Part shown: piece by piece, positions 11,201 to 22,403 of the stretch
Layout: each line of letters starts with the position of its first letter
Position numbering within the stretch: the first letter of the stretch is position 1
Assembly (NCBI GenBank): GCA_934047225.1
Contig: OW203988.1
Coordinates: 12,868,229 to 12,932,228 of the forward strand
DNA: 64,000 bases
Origin: Ypsolopha sequella
Lineage: Eukaryota > Arthropoda > Insecta > Lepidoptera > Ypsolophidae
Direction: 5' to 3'
The notes under the pieces: generated by a model
Told to the model about the DNA's origin: nothing
Databases searched by the model: none
The model's input: only the letters and a program-made list of their open reading frames with translations
Translations under genes and position numbers: made by a program

Positions 11201-12035
11201 GATTGGTGCTATTTTGATCCCAATTGATACATGAATTATCACTTAAACTTATGTATTGTGAAACTATATAGTAAAAATCGCTTCAGTAGTTCCAAAATAT
11301 TACCAAATCTATGTTATACGTAAAATCTTCAACGCGTTTCATAATATTTGATTTGCTTTCTTGATACTGGTGTACTGAAGGTTGAGTAACTTCATAATTC
11401 TAATGAGTATTTCGTTAATTTTACGCAGATCCAATTAATATTAAAATAATTAAAATACAAATTCAGTATAAATATCGGTATGTAAAGCATCCTAAAATTG
11501 ATTTTAGCAAAATACATTACAAATCACCTACATTAATTACAAAGATTGGCCATTACCGTGTCTGATGGTAAATTAAGATAAAACCCATAGAAACTGTGAG
11601 AGTGAAAGCAAACAAGGTTTTAATCAATATTTCCAGGAACTTCCGCAAAAGTATACGGCAGTCAGTAACGGCAGGTTTTATCAATTAGTTTTATTTGAAA
11701 ACTTCCACGAATCAAGGCATTTTGGTTCATATTCTAACATATCGCCACGAGGCTTATTTGGTGGCACGACCTTTTGTAACAAACTTCAAGTCTGATATCT
11801 CAAAACACAATTGTGGGACTTTGGAATTTTAAGAATTTGTATCTTATTTATGTATATTTTTGCATTTAATGTGATATTTATAGTAATCATAATTGACAAA
11901 ATTTTAAATTGGAAATAAAAAAAAAACAATTATTTTATAAAATTAACTTAAATAACATTAAAATAGTAAAAAAACAAGGGGGACTAAAATAAATTAATCT
12001 AAACTTAACTAAACTTAAAATATTTACATAAGGTA
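11201..12035. other. No gene seen; the right end is the AT-rich tail of a LINE fragment
   Basis: Intron 3 sequence. 11900-12035 belongs with the LINE C-terminus at 12040-12245. Confidence 0.45.
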
Positions 12036-12039
12036 GAAA

Positions 12040-12245
12040 ATGCTGGCCAAATTGTCGCCGTCGTTGGATAGGGTGACCAAAAGGCTGGCGGCGTTGCCAC
12101 GCTGGATGGCCAGGCTTATTCTTTGGCAAAAATAGGCCCCAGCCCTTCGGTCACCCGAGGCGTCGCGACCGGCGCGACGAAATTTCTTTATAAAGTCGCC
12201 GCGCGTCCGGCCCCCACGGTCCGAGGGTCTCTACGCCAAATGGCA
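12040..12245 (-). pseudogene. LINE ORF C-terminus, copy 1 (RTE-like)
   Basis: The minus strand reads GVETLGPWGPDARRLYKEIS, then a frame change, then QRISLAIQRGNAASLL-like sequence. This conserved C-terminal wording is familiar from lepidopteran LINE proteins; I believe RTE-type but cannot confirm it. An AT-rich 3' UTR with a poly-T/A tract follows to about 11900. The same peptide occurs at 14710. Confidence 0.6.
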
Positions 12246-12315
12246 TGAATATATAATATTATATATTATATTATTTATATAATATATTATATTATTTATA
12301 TATTATATTATACAA
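12245..12315. repeat. AT microsatellite
   Basis: About 70 bp of TATATTATA-type simple sequence, between exon 3 and a LINE fragment. Confidence 0.85.
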
Positions 12316-12381
12316 TTATTGATAAAAAACGTGGTTAATTTAAAAATCAACTTGTTAGTAAGTACCTATGTGCAAGTTCAC

Positions 12382-12503
12382 CTGGGTCCTTTCGCCTCTG
12401 CATTCGACCACGGATCCAGCGGTGGCAGTAACCACCTTCGACGTAGCAGTAGGCTGACTGCCTGACTACTCTGCGACCACAGAAGGCCGCCCGCTGGCAA
12501 TGC
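12382..12503 (-). CDS. Exon 3: second half of the thrombospondin type-1 repeat
   Basis: Minus-strand exon of 122 nt, with acceptor TTTGCAG (12510-12504) and donor GTGAAC (12381-12376). The first base completes the split Arg codon from exon 2, giving RHCQRAAFC and then two more cysteines ending in GGYC. Together with exon 2 this provides the six cysteines expected in a TSP1 repeat. It ends after one base of a Val codon, which matches the two leading bases of exon 4. A basic linker (RGRMQRRKDP) follows the last cysteine. The other two frames are closed or do not fit the phases. The donor is not a perfect consensus, so its exact edge is slightly uncertain. Confidence 0.75.
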
Positions 12504-13046
12504 CTGCAAATTATCACACGACATAACACTCCGAAAGGCAGCTTTAGATTTTAGGGTTAATTACACAGACTAAACACACAAGGGTGTAGTTCGTGGGTAA
12601 TTATACTGAGTCTAAATAGAGAGATAACTATAAAATTGCCGTTTTCTATGGCGAATTAAAAAAAACTCCATTTACAGTACAAATATTTTTGCATTTTTTT
12701 TGGGATTGACAAATTGAAATTTTATAATAAAAATTGTGTATACTTTAAGTAAATAATTTTATTTTAATTTTTTTCAAGTGTCAGCTGAAAAGGAATATTA
12801 CGAATCCTGTCATGGAAATGGATGACATTTAAGACGAACTGTCTTCGAAGATTTAATTTTAGTTATCAAATTGAAAATAAAACAAAATTTAATACGTCTT
12901 TCAAACAAAAAACAAATACCTAATGGAGATAGTTACGTATTAAATTTCAGGAACTATGAACTCGTGAATCAGTAAGAAAATGTCTGCAATTTCATGCGTA
13001 AGCATCCAGCACCCAGTATTATCTGAATGTAACTTGGACCTGGAAC

Positions 13047-13195
13047 CGTATTTTTGAATCGTTCTTTTTCAATTCACGTGCAAAAGTATTTACCTGTCTC
13101 ATCTTGCAAATGATAAGTTCTGATGTGCTACGTGAGATGGGTATGCACTTTCGCACGTAAATTGAAAACGAACGATTCAAAAATACGGCTCCTGT
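13047..13195. repeat. Palindromic MITE within a direct duplication
   Basis: Arms share CCGTATTTTTGAATCGTTC and TTTTCAATT(C/T)ACGTGC. Flanking sequences 12919-13020 and 13245-13330 are direct repeats of each other (AATGGAGATAG...CAGGAA...AACTC). Confidence 0.75.
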
Positions 13196-13330
13196 TCGTC
13201 TTATGCTTCACAGTGGACAGCTTGTTAAGTTCTATGCTTCGCGTGTTAATGGAGATAGCTATTGAATTACAGGAATCATTAACTCATAAATCTGTAAGAA
13301 TATTTCGCTAATTTTATAGGTATGCACCCA

Positions 13331-14410
13331 ATACTTATGTAGAAGAATAACAAAACGAGTCAGGTGCCAGCTTCCATAGTATATTTTAATTATATACATA
13401 GTACCTAAATTATTATATTGATGTATTTTTAAACTACATCTACTCGTACATTAAAAACTAAACATGGTTTACGGAGAAATTTTATTTTGTTATATGGGTC
13501 AAAAGTTTTACTCTTCTCTAAAATTTTTTTGACAGAAGTAAGTAATAAGGACACGATAACGATGATAAATTTGACTCCACCTGACATTCTAGAAAGAGCG
13601 ACGAAAAGGACCAACCATTAATTACTAGAGAAATCAAAAGCGGCTTGATGTTATCAATTATTTTTTAACCGGAAATATGTAGACTGGTAATTATTTGTTT
13701 TTTTTTAGTGAATGACCGTAATTACATTTCTAGTAGTACTATTTTTTTGTTGAAAGTTTTTTTTATTTCACATTTTTTTGTGTTGAAGAAATTGTGAACT
13801 ACGGTTTAGTTCTTGTAAACGTGCTGTTGATATAAAACGAAGGTCAAGTAAGTATATTTTCAAGTAATGCCCGAACACAAATATTGTCATAATCTCAAGT
13901 TATGTGATATGTGCTGTCATCCATTGAGGTGTACCTCATTTGGTACCAATTATCAATATACATATAATGAAACAGTAAAACCCAGTGTGTGAGTACATTA
14001 CAGAAAAAAAGGAAGAGAAGAACACATAACAGCGAATTTTAGAATTATTTTGTCTGTCTGTTTATTTTTTCGCGCACACATCTCCAAAACTAGGATATTC
14101 ATGTAATTTTTCAAATGGACAGAGCTTTGGAGCAGTATATAGACTTTGCTTCATTAAAATCGGATCTCGTTACAAAATTGGCTATTTTTTAAATTTACTT
14201 TTGTACTGTTAGACCTTAGAAAATACATAGCAAATAAGCGTTGAAGGTTTTAAGACGTTACAAATGATTTTTTTAAAGAAAAAAAAACGAGAAATCTTAT
14301 TACTTTATTACTACTATGTACTTTAAAATTTGAGATATAATTAAAATGAGCAAAGGTAGGTTTCATTTTACTTTCTAATATTATTTAGAATGGAGGAGAT
14401 ACGAAATATT
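13331..14410. other. No gene seen
   Basis: Intron 2, AT-rich with T and A homopolymers. Confidence 0.5.
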
Positions 14411-14418
14411 GGACCTAC

Positions 14419-14531
14419 CTTTGCCTGACTGTCGTACATTTTCTGGAGCAAGGACTCCAATGGCTCCAGGCAGAGAAACCACGGAACCTTTTCTGGATTT
14501 CTTCAGATTGGTTAAATTGGCGAGTCTGTAT
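14419..14531 (-). CDS. Exon 2: first half of a thrombospondin type-1 repeat
   Basis: Minus-strand exon of 113 nt between a strong acceptor (T-rich tract, TTGCAG at 14537-14532) and donor GTAGGT (14418-14413). It is open in one frame and contains FSAWSHWSPCSRKC. This is the WxxWxxCSxxC signature of TSP1 repeats, which mediate extracellular protein and glycan contacts. It begins in phase 0 and ends after two bases of an Arg codon. The exon at 12503 supplies the third base and the remaining four cysteines of the repeat, so the two exons make one six-cysteine TSP1 domain. The GC content is higher than in the surrounding intron. The TSP1 call is strong; what lies upstream (exon 1 at 60 kb or an unseen exon) is less certain. 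Confidence 0.82.
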
Positions 14532-14709
14532 CTGCAACAGAATAAAAAAAATTAAAATAAAAAAAAAAGTTATATAATATTAATTAATATTAATAAGTAC
14601 TAAATATAAATATATAAATGAATATGAATAGCATTAAATCATGTTTATTTGGTACATAAAAAGAACACTTTACATTAAATAATAAAATTTCAAAATTAGC
14701 ACACTGTAC

Positions 14710-14842
14710 GTTTGATCGACGCCTCTGGTGACCCAAGGGCTGGGGCATACCTCGGCCAGAGGATCAGTCTGGCAATTCAGCGGGGTAATGCTGCCAGTCT
14801 CTTGGGCACCGCACCCGACGGCAACGGTTTAGAGAATATTTT
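14710..14842 (+). pseudogene. LINE ORF C-terminus, copy 2 (RTE-like), split by a repeat insertion
   Basis: Plus-strand DASGDPRAGAYLGQR and AIQRGNAASLLGTAP match the copy at 12040-12245. The LINE reading ends at about 14842, where a gggttccgta-type repeat begins. The AT-rich LINE 3' UTR appears to resume near 15120-15250. This indicates insertion of the repeat into the LINE tail. Confidence 0.6.
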
Positions 14843-14844
14843 TA

Positions 14845-15120
14845 CGGTTCCGTACCCAATGGGTAACCAACGGGACCCTATTAGTAAGACTCCGTCCGTC
14901 TGTCTGTCTGTCACTAGGCTGTATCTCATGAACCGTAATAGTTAGACAGTTGAAATTTTCACAAATGATGTATTTCTGTTGCCGCTGTAACAAAAAATAC
15001 TAAAAAACTAAATAAAATAAATATTTAAGGGGGCTCCCATACAACAGACATGTTTTTTTGCCGTTTTTATAGATACGGAACCCTACGTGCGCGAGTCTGA
15101 CTCGCACATGGCTGGTTTTT
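14845..15120. repeat. Dispersed gggttccgta-type repeat
   Basis: Starts TTTTTACGGTTCCGTACCCA and ends TACGGAACCCTACGTGCGCG then AGTCTGACTCGCACATGGC. It contains a short CTGTCTGT run. This family recurs at least six times in the window. Confidence 0.8.
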
Positions 15121-15261
15121 TATTTAGTATATAATGTTTTATTTAGTATAGGTTTTAGGGTTTTTTCTTTTATTTTATTTTATTTTAGAATTATTTAGTT
15201 TTAAATTTAGTCACATTTTTGTTATTTAAGTTTTAAATATATATTTAGCGCAGAATGTATG

Positions 15262-15327
15262 TTCGTATGTTCGAGTACTATCGCCAATTTCCGGCTTCCG
15301 CGACTTCGTATTAAACTTTATAACATA
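15262..15327. repeat. Half copy of the MITE found at 60795-61061
   Basis: GAGTACTATCGCCAATTTCC and GGCTTCCGCGACTTCGT match the right arm of 60795-61061. Confidence 0.7.
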
Positions 15328-15594
15328 TACAAGGTGTAACAGAAAGGTGTAACCATATTTGAAGAGCTTATTTAGTCAATGGTATAGAACAACTTTTACT
15401 ATGGAACAAAACCATGTATCTCGAAAAAAAAATCGACTGTTTCATAGAAAAATGCAATGCCGCTCGGCCGAAATGTATGGAAGGGCAGATTTTTTTTTTT
15501 ATATTTCAAGATTGGCTCCATAGTAAAAGTTGTTTTATACCATTGACTGAATAAGCTCTTCAAATATGGTTACACCTTTCTATTACACATTGTA
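15328..15594. repeat. TA-flanked MITE, copy 1
   Basis: ~80-bp inverted arms beginning TACAAGGTGTAACAGAAAGG and containing CATATTTGAAGAGCTTATT. The TA ends fit Tc1/mariner-type insertion. Confidence 0.88.
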
Positions 15595-16207
15595 TATTGA
15601 TTGCAGTACAGAAATAGCAAAATAGCTTAAAAGCAAAAACATCGTCTATCAGGCGCCACGGCTTACAGTTTCGTCAAGTCTGAAAAACCTGAAAAGGCCT
15701 TTTATTTGATTCCTTGTATAAACTTTTACCTAAGATATGGCACCATTTAACTAAACACTGTACGGCTATATGTGAAAAAAACAGCCAACGAAAGTTAGAC
15801 GAGTGTGTACTGTGACTAACATTTTACATTTCACAGTGATCATGTACTATCGAGGAAAAATCCACAGACCCACTTTTCTCCCGTATTGCAATGGTGATAA
15901 GAGCGAATAGTGGGTCTGCGGCAATTTTTTCGATGGTATATGTACTTTAAATTATTTTTCAATGCATGTGCTCGTAAAGGCCCACTTTTTATGCATCAAA
16001 ACCGAACAGAAAGTCGATTATTTTGCCCTAGGGCTTTAATGTTATTATTTTATTTATTTATTTACAATGGTTGGCTAACCTGCAGCCTTTCCTGTGTACC
16101 ATAGATGTTATACTTTTTTTTCCACTGTTTAACGGCTCTGGATACAGTCCTTTTAAGCCAATTATAATTTAAAGTTCACAAGATTATATTTGTTTTCATT
16201 TCCTCAC

Positions 16208-16350
16208 ACTATGCATTGAAAAACGTAGTATGATACACGGGCGTAAAAGCAATAAATTACTCGGTTACGTTTAAAACACTCGCTACGCTCGTGTTTTAAA
16301 TCGTCCTCGTAATTTATTCCTTTTCGCCCTAGTAGCATAAACTACTATTA
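16208..16350. repeat. Hairpin-forming repeat
   Basis: GTTTAAAACACTCGC/GCTCGTGTTTTAAA and AATAAATTAC/GTAATTTATT arms. Similar hairpin-rich blocks occur at 1-190, 21080-21270 and 24304-24381. Confidence 0.6.
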
Positions 16351-16469
16351 AAAATATTTTTTATCAATTGCCACCTTTTCAACGCCGATTATTTCGCCCC
16401 AGTGCAGCGTGACGGGTGATGTGACGAGCCATATCTTCGTAATTCGTGCACAAATATGAACCCACACTC

Positions 16470-16805
16470 AATACCGTCTTTACCATAAGGGCACATGGGG
16501 CCCGTGCCCAAGGCCCCCATCCTTAGAGGGCCTCGAAGAACCGAAAATATCTGTCTCATTAAATTCTGAAAACATTTTTGTTGGGCACATTACACTTTTT
16601 TCACAAAAAAAGTTACAGCTCAAAATTAAATACATGATCGAAATAATTCCTAAGCTTAAGTACTTCGTATTTTTAAAGGTTGAGAAATGAAAAATTAAAG
16701 CGTTGTTTGTCAGCGATTTTCGTGCAATACCGGTTTGGTTACTTTCCAAAAGGGCCCCAAATTCTTATGTGCCCAAGGGCCCCAGCATAGTTTTAGACGG
16801 CCTTG
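16470..16805. repeat. GGGCCCC-rich dispersed element
   Basis: Ends carry CCGTCT on each inward strand and repeated GTGCCCAAGG(C/G)CCCC blocks. The AT-rich middle has no protein. Possibly a DNA transposon remnant; the superfamily is not clear. Confidence 0.45.
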
Positions 16806-16834
16806 CCCACACTACACAGACTAACTAGACCACA

Positions 16835-16886
16835 GATTTGTTTCTGATTGATTGCAAGTTTGTAATGCACTCTAATAATAATAAGA
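16835..16886 (+). repeat. SINE, same family, tail only
   Basis: TTTGTTTCTGATTGATTGC followed by TTTGTAATGCACTCTAATAA. It lies 50 bp upstream of a different SINE family. Confidence 0.6.
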
Positions 16887-16935
16887 CAACAGAAGTTTAA
16901 TTCTTAGTGTTTTGTAATTAGATAAGTAGTTAAAA

Positions 16936-17100
16936 AGCAGCGGTAGCTCAGGGGTAGAACGCTGGCCTCTCAATCTTGAGATCCAGGCTCGATCCCCGGT
17001 CGAGCATACAGCAATCAGTTTTTCGGAATGTATGTGCATAGTATTTGTGAACGAGGTAAAAAAAACATCGCAAGGAAACCTGCATACCCTATATACAGCG
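16936..17100 (+). repeat. tRNA-derived SINE
   Basis: Head with A box TAGCTCAGGGGTAGAAC and B box GCTCGATCCCCGG. The body contains AACATCGCAAGGAAACCTG, wording familiar from lepidopteran SINEs. It is not a functional tRNA: the acceptor stem is not formed. Confidence 0.75.
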
Positions 17101-17167
17101 TATATTTGAGCTACAAGTATGGCGATAGGGCTCACCACCCATCACGATGGAACGAAATAATCGTCGG

Positions 17168-17243
17168 TGAAACGTGGATGTACCGAGCGTGGACTGTGAC
17201 TTGAACTTCACAGTTAACACTCAGGATACCTCCGACACCCCTT
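17168..17243. repeat. Palindromic ~75-bp repeat, copy 1
   Basis: CCGAGCGTGGACTGTGA and TCACAGTTAACACTCAGG form a hairpin. 50483-50571 is the same palindrome in inverted orientation. Confidence 0.65.
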
Positions 17244-17578
17244 AGCACGCAAAATCGTGGCTAGAATCTATTTCACTGGTTAGATAAGTCATGTTGGCTA
17301 ATACTTAAAATAACCGATCTTGAAAAAAAAATGTCATAAGTAAGAAAATATCGAAAAGGAAGCAACTTTTTCTTCAATCTAGACCCTAAACATATTCTCT
17401 TCAAACTATTGGAGAATACTCGTTTACGATGAAGGAGTTGTTTAACTTCAAAAAGTACAATAAACTTACCATTTGTGTTTTCTCTTGTTTCTTGAAAACT
17501 TTTTGTATTCCGTTCCTGCCATTTTCTTCCTCTTTTGAATCTGGGCAGCTGTAAGCAATTTAATGTCATGTAGGTAGT

Positions 17579-18181
17579 GTGATATCAGATATTTGTTTAG
17601 CTTTGGGTAGTCCTTTGTCTCCTTTATGTGCTGATATATACATGGTTAAGTTTGAAAAACAAATATTGAGGTCAAAACAATTTAAAAATCACATACATAA
17701 TTGGCACCGTTATGTAGATGATATTTTATGCTTGTGGACAGGCACCGAGAATGAATTAAATGATTTCTTGACATTTATTAATTCAATAAACTCAAATATT
17801 AACTTTACAATAGAAATTGGACATAAAATTATTAATTTCCTAGATTTGACAATTGATATTAGTTCGGGAATACACACGTTTAATATTTTTAGAAAACCCA
17901 CTACTACAGACAGTATAATAGATTCAACTTCAAAACACTCCAACTCACATAAACTAGTTTTTTTCAACTCAATGATCCACAGGCTTCTGCACAACCCGTT
18001 AAGTCAAAAACATTTCAAGCAAGAAGTAGATACACTAAAAACTATTGCTTTTAATAACGGATATGATCCGAAAACGGTTGATAAAATTATTTTCAATAAG
18101 AAAAGAAAAATGGCCAATACTTTATTATACCAAGGCGAGACACCAACTCCTTCAAACCGTGGGTTAAATTGCCGTTTTTAG
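17579..18181 (+). pseudogene. Penelope-like element, C-terminal half of the reverse transcriptase
   Basis: Open frame of 200 codons containing LALGSPLSPLCADIYM, HNWHRYVDDILCLW (catalytic YVDD), NFLDLTI, FRKPTTTDSIIDSTSKHS and NNGYDPKTVDKII. These are the RT motifs of Penelope-like retroelements in order. The frame begins in the middle of the RT fold, so the copy is 5'-truncated near 17575. It stops at a TAG where the linker to the endonuclease should begin. The first ATG is not a true start. Confidence 0.9.
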
Positions 18182-18300
18182 GGCAGATATCATATAAATG
18201 CTCCAGAACTATGGGAAATCATAAGCCTGCCTTTTATACCACAAAGTCTCTCAAAAACATCCTTACATCCTTTATATTTTAAGACCGCACAAAAACAATA

Positions 18301-18612
18301 AACAAGAGTGGCATTTATGAGCTATCATGCCACGACTGTCACAAAAAATATATAGGACAGACAGGCAGGTCAACCCGAATTAAAGAACTCAAAGAAGATC
18401 AAATTCTAATTTTGCCGATCACCTCATAAGTGAAAATCATACCTTTGATATAACACAAAACTTTAAAGCCCTCCACGTGTGCAAAAAAGGTAGAAAAATG
18501 ACCGCCTTAGAAGCATTGGAGATCAATAAGCTTATACACAAAAACCATGAAAACATTTCAAATCAGCAGTTACATCCCCGCTACTTCATTATTTCAATTA
18601 ATTCCATCTAAC
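18301..18612 (+). pseudogene. Penelope-like element, GIY-YIG endonuclease remnant
   Basis: At 18310 the sequence reads SGIYELSCHDCHKKYIGQTGR. This is the GIY...YIG core with the CxxC pair between the two motifs that marks the Penelope endonuclease. The frame then breaks near 18400 and resumes in another frame (FADHLISENH, CKKGRKMTALEALEINKLI) to a stop at 18612. It belongs with the RT part at 17579-18181, and small indels have disabled it. The endonuclease would cut the target for priming. Confidence 0.88.
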
Positions 18613-19008
18613 AATTTAAATTATTATATTTGTATCTCATTTAATTTGACATTTATGGTTATTACGACTCATTTGACATTTAAACCGACATTAAATAAAC
18701 ATAATATATTATTGTAGTTAAAATGCATTGCAAATGCAACAGCATTAAAAAATTCCTAGAAAATTCCCCATTTTTCGAGTAATTTTACCGCATGACATCA
18801 CTGATACATTTTCGACTTACCTACTTAATTTTATTTTCTGTCAACATTATCATTGTTTACGTTGCTCAGAGCTAGTGCCTGGAGTCAGTGAAATATTTTA
18901 ATTAACATCTTCCCTTGAAAATGGAGTAAAATCCGAAACCAGTTGGGAGTTAACATAAATAAAGTGAAACTATAAGTACAAGTGTTTTTAATTCAAGATC
19001 AGGTTTTT

Positions 19009-19360
19009 GTGTCGATTCGGTGTAACACGTTTTAACTTATTTGACAGAACTAAACTTAATTTAAGTATCAAAAAAACAAAGACTGGACGCTTAAAATAAG
19101 GTTATATTTATATATAGTTTTTTAGGTAAGGTTAACTTATCTAGTTATTAGTTTAGATTTAGAGTAACTTTAATTACTTTGTTATTAAATTCTTCTGCAC
19201 GCCTACCAACTACTTTTTGTATTTCTTGTACCATCTTTGGGTTGAATGATAGAGAATGATTTATGCATTAAGTTCGCCATTTTGTACTTTTTATGAATTT
19301 ATGATGATGATGATGTTAGTCCTGTCAAATAAGTTAAGTCGTGTTACACCGAATCGACAC
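19009..19360. repeat. MITE with ~38-bp terminal inverted repeats
   Basis: Both ends read GTGTCGATTCGGTGTAACAC, followed by AACTTATTTGACA. The interior is AT-rich. A partial copy ends at 59453. Confidence 0.88.
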
Positions 19361-19723
19361 CAATGTTCACCTCACTAGTATTGACTGGTTTTATTTTGGA
19401 TATTGCTTCAATATGTTTATAAACAATATGGATTCCGGTATTACTCATACACGGAATAACGTGGTCTATGGTTAGAATTATTTGATTTATATGAGAATAC
19501 ATTACTGCGAATTCTAAGGTATGATGTAGCATTAAATTTGTTTATCTAACCAAAACGAAACCGGTCAAGTGAGAGTAGGACTCGCGATCTGTAAGGGTTC
19601 CGTAGCATTCAAATAAGTTAATAGACTAATAATTTGAACAAAAATTATAAACTTAATAAAATCTACTCATAAAAATAAAATATATATTTTTACAATGAAA
19701 ATCTAATGTTTTAAAATAAGCTA

Positions 19724-19987
19724 TATAAGGTCTTTCAATTTAAATGGAAAGTAATTTAGGAGGTGATTTGGTATCATTAAACATCACATTCCACTGCAGA
19801 GCACTTTTTTTGCGCGAACTTTTTTTTCACTTTTAAGTACAAAGTAGTCCGATCAGCTGATTCAGTTTGTATGGACAAGTAAAGAAAAAGTTCGCGCAAA
19901 AAAAAGTACTTTTCAGTCGAATGTGATGTATTAACGATACTGAATCACCTCCGAAATTACTTTCCATTTAAATTGAAAGACCTTATA
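19724..19987. repeat. MITE with >100-bp inverted arms
   Basis: Both ends read TATAAGGTCTTTCAATTTAA inwards. The arms continue through GGAAAGTAATTT, GGAGGTGATT and GCGCGAACTTTTT. Confidence 0.88.
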
Positions 19988-20251
19988 CAACGTGTAACAG
20001 AAAGGTGTAACCATATTTGAAGAGCTTATTCAGTCAATGGTATAAAACAACTTTTACTATGGAACAAACCCTGTATCTAGAAAAAAATATTAACTTTTTT
20101 ATAGAAAAATGCAATGCCGCTCGGCTGAAATGTATGGAAGGGCAGATTTTTTTTTTGAGATTTCAGGGTTAGCTCCATAGTAAAAGTTGTTCTATACGAT
20201 TGACTGAATAAGCTCTTCAAATATGGTTACACCTTTCTGTAACACCTTGTA
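19986..20251. repeat. TA-flanked MITE, copy 2
   Basis: Same family as 15328-15594. Its left end TACAACGTGTAACAGAAAGG directly abuts the MITE at 19724-19987, sharing the TA. Confidence 0.88.
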
Positions 20252-21079
20252 TAAGTAAGAAATATGAATGGAATTTAACCACTAAAAATTAAGCTAGCAG
20301 CATTATATATCTTTTATTGGAATAAAAAATTCAATTTTATCATTAACAGTGATATACCTACAAACAAAACGATGTATTATTCATTACGTTTGTTGAGTAT
20401 CAGGCTATCAGGGTACGTAATAGTAAATCGGCGTTTTCAATATTTGTTATTTAAATACAGAATATGGCACATAAAATAAAATTAATTTCTAATTCCTAAC
20501 AAGTCGGACTTGCACACAAACAGTTCCGTACCACCACACAATACTGGTACAGAACCCTTAAAACATGGTAAATAATTCTACTTGCAGTTATAGAAGATCA
20601 TCTTAATTGAACACCATTTACTTGAACATAATATTTAAAAAAAAACTTTATTTACTTTACACAATGGTCGTTTTCTGGTGTGGGACTCCCCTTTTAAGTT
20701 TTAAAAATTGTATCTTGGCACTTACGATCTATTAAACTCTATATATCTAAAGGGTCTATTTAAGTCAGTCAATAATAATTTCCTAAATAATGTGTGCTCT
20801 AAAATCTACCTGTAAACGAAATTTCAAGTTCTAAGTCAACTTTTTTTCGCGTCGAGTTAGAAGCCCGATTTTTTTAGCGTCGCCGTGGGGCCATTGGTTC
20901 CTGTAGGAGGTATCAGTTTCAACTTTATATATCTTACGGGGTCCAAGAAAATAGTAGTGATAGACAGACAAACAAACGGAAAACAAAGTGGTCTTATAGT
21001 GAGTTTCGTTTCTTTCATTTTAAGATACCTGTGGAACCCTGAAAATGGTCTAAAACTGACTACTTTAACAAAAAAATGT

Positions 21080-21270
21080 TTATAGCACACTGTGCGTACA
21101 AAATGACCGCTTTAAAGTCGGCATTTTCTGCACTTGTGCTATAAAAAATTATACGAAACTCGTGCAAGAAACTTTTTCTCGACTCGTGTGATTGCAGCAC
21201 TCGCCTTCGGCTCGTGCCGCAAACTCACACTCGTCAGAAAACGTTTCATCGCTCTCGTATCGTAATGTAC
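21080..21270. repeat. Hairpin-rich dispersed repeat
   Basis: TATAGCACA/TGTGCTATA and several CTCGTG/CACGAG pairs. The same style as 1-190 and 16208-16350. Confidence 0.5.
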
Positions 21271-21550
21271 TATTATACTCTAGACAGCGACAAAATATAC
21301 CCCATAGCAAGTGTTAAAAAACCTTTTATTCATGCATGGGACATAACCCCTTGAAAAATAATGTAATTTGGATTATTAATTAAATATTCGGTTTTGGGTT
21401 AATATCAGTCCGTAACTCATTCCGTGTATGAGCTAGAGACCTTTGACATACGAGCTGACCTCTTGTTATTCAGATTTCTAAAGGACGGACGGATGGACAG
21501 ACGGAGAACACCATTAATAGGGCTCCGTTTTGCCCTTTAGGTTCCGAACT

Positions 21551-22003
21551 TAAGACTGTACATGAGCCTAGAGACTTTCGAGGATTCGATTGAAGAAATT
21601 CGGTCTCTCTTTGTATTAAAAAAAAACATTTATCTAGGGATTCTTATTAGAAACGTATCAAAATTTAAACTTTTGTCAAAAAAAATATGTTTTCTGCCCT
21701 CTTTTTTTTTTGTTTTCGAACGTTCGTTTTAAGAACGCGGTTAAGAGATCAAGAGATCAACTTGTTTTTTTTCCTTCATAAAATAGGTAATATAAATATG
21801 AAGGAATTCTACTTAAATCCAATTTTTTTTTCACTACAAAATATTTCAGTATTAGCTAAAAACACACCAATTTGTTGTTTCGCTGCGTGATCATTAGTAT
21901 TACGCATCTAAGAAAAAGAGGCCAGTGAGCCAACATATAATCGCCTCTATCAAAAGCAAACAAGGTCTTCGCCATTGGACTTATTGTGCTGGACGGGTAA
22001 AAA
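21551..22003. repeat. Dispersed repeat, copy 2
   Basis: Partner of 5071-5549, with a short internal duplication AGAGATCAAGAGATCAA. Confidence 0.85.
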
Positions 22004-22403
22004 AAAAATTTGCGGGGTTAGGACGTAAAATTAATAGGATGAACTTTAGCCCTCGTAATCCTTCTCATTAGCAGGCTAGTTATAAGTAGAGTAACTAGCA
22101 TACTAATTAGCCGACTACTTTACCCCTTGCATTATACACTTTACTCTCCCAGCTAATATACAGAGTACTATTTTGAAACTGTATTTTCATCCGTGATACT
22201 CTACCAGCTACTCTACCCGTGTAAACTAGGCATTAATGTAATAGCTACTAAAGATCTCCTCTTTAGATACCTACGTTGAAATGATGACACAATATATTAT
22301 TTAAATAATGAATACAAAGTAATTCGCTGGGGAGCGAATAAAGTAACGGAAACATTTAGAAGGGTTCAAATTTATCAGGAAATTATATTTTTTGCAAGTG
22401 GCC

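Larger units (their letters stand above)
19555..20490. repeat. gggttccgta-type repeat interrupted by two MITEs
   Basis: The left piece (19555-19625) and right piece (20385-20490) match consecutive parts of the uninterrupted copy at 58826-59060. Two MITEs lie between them, showing nested insertion. Confidence 0.65.

Noticed and set aside
17710..17994. 94-codon minus-strand frame
   Set aside because: Antisense shadow of the Penelope RT.
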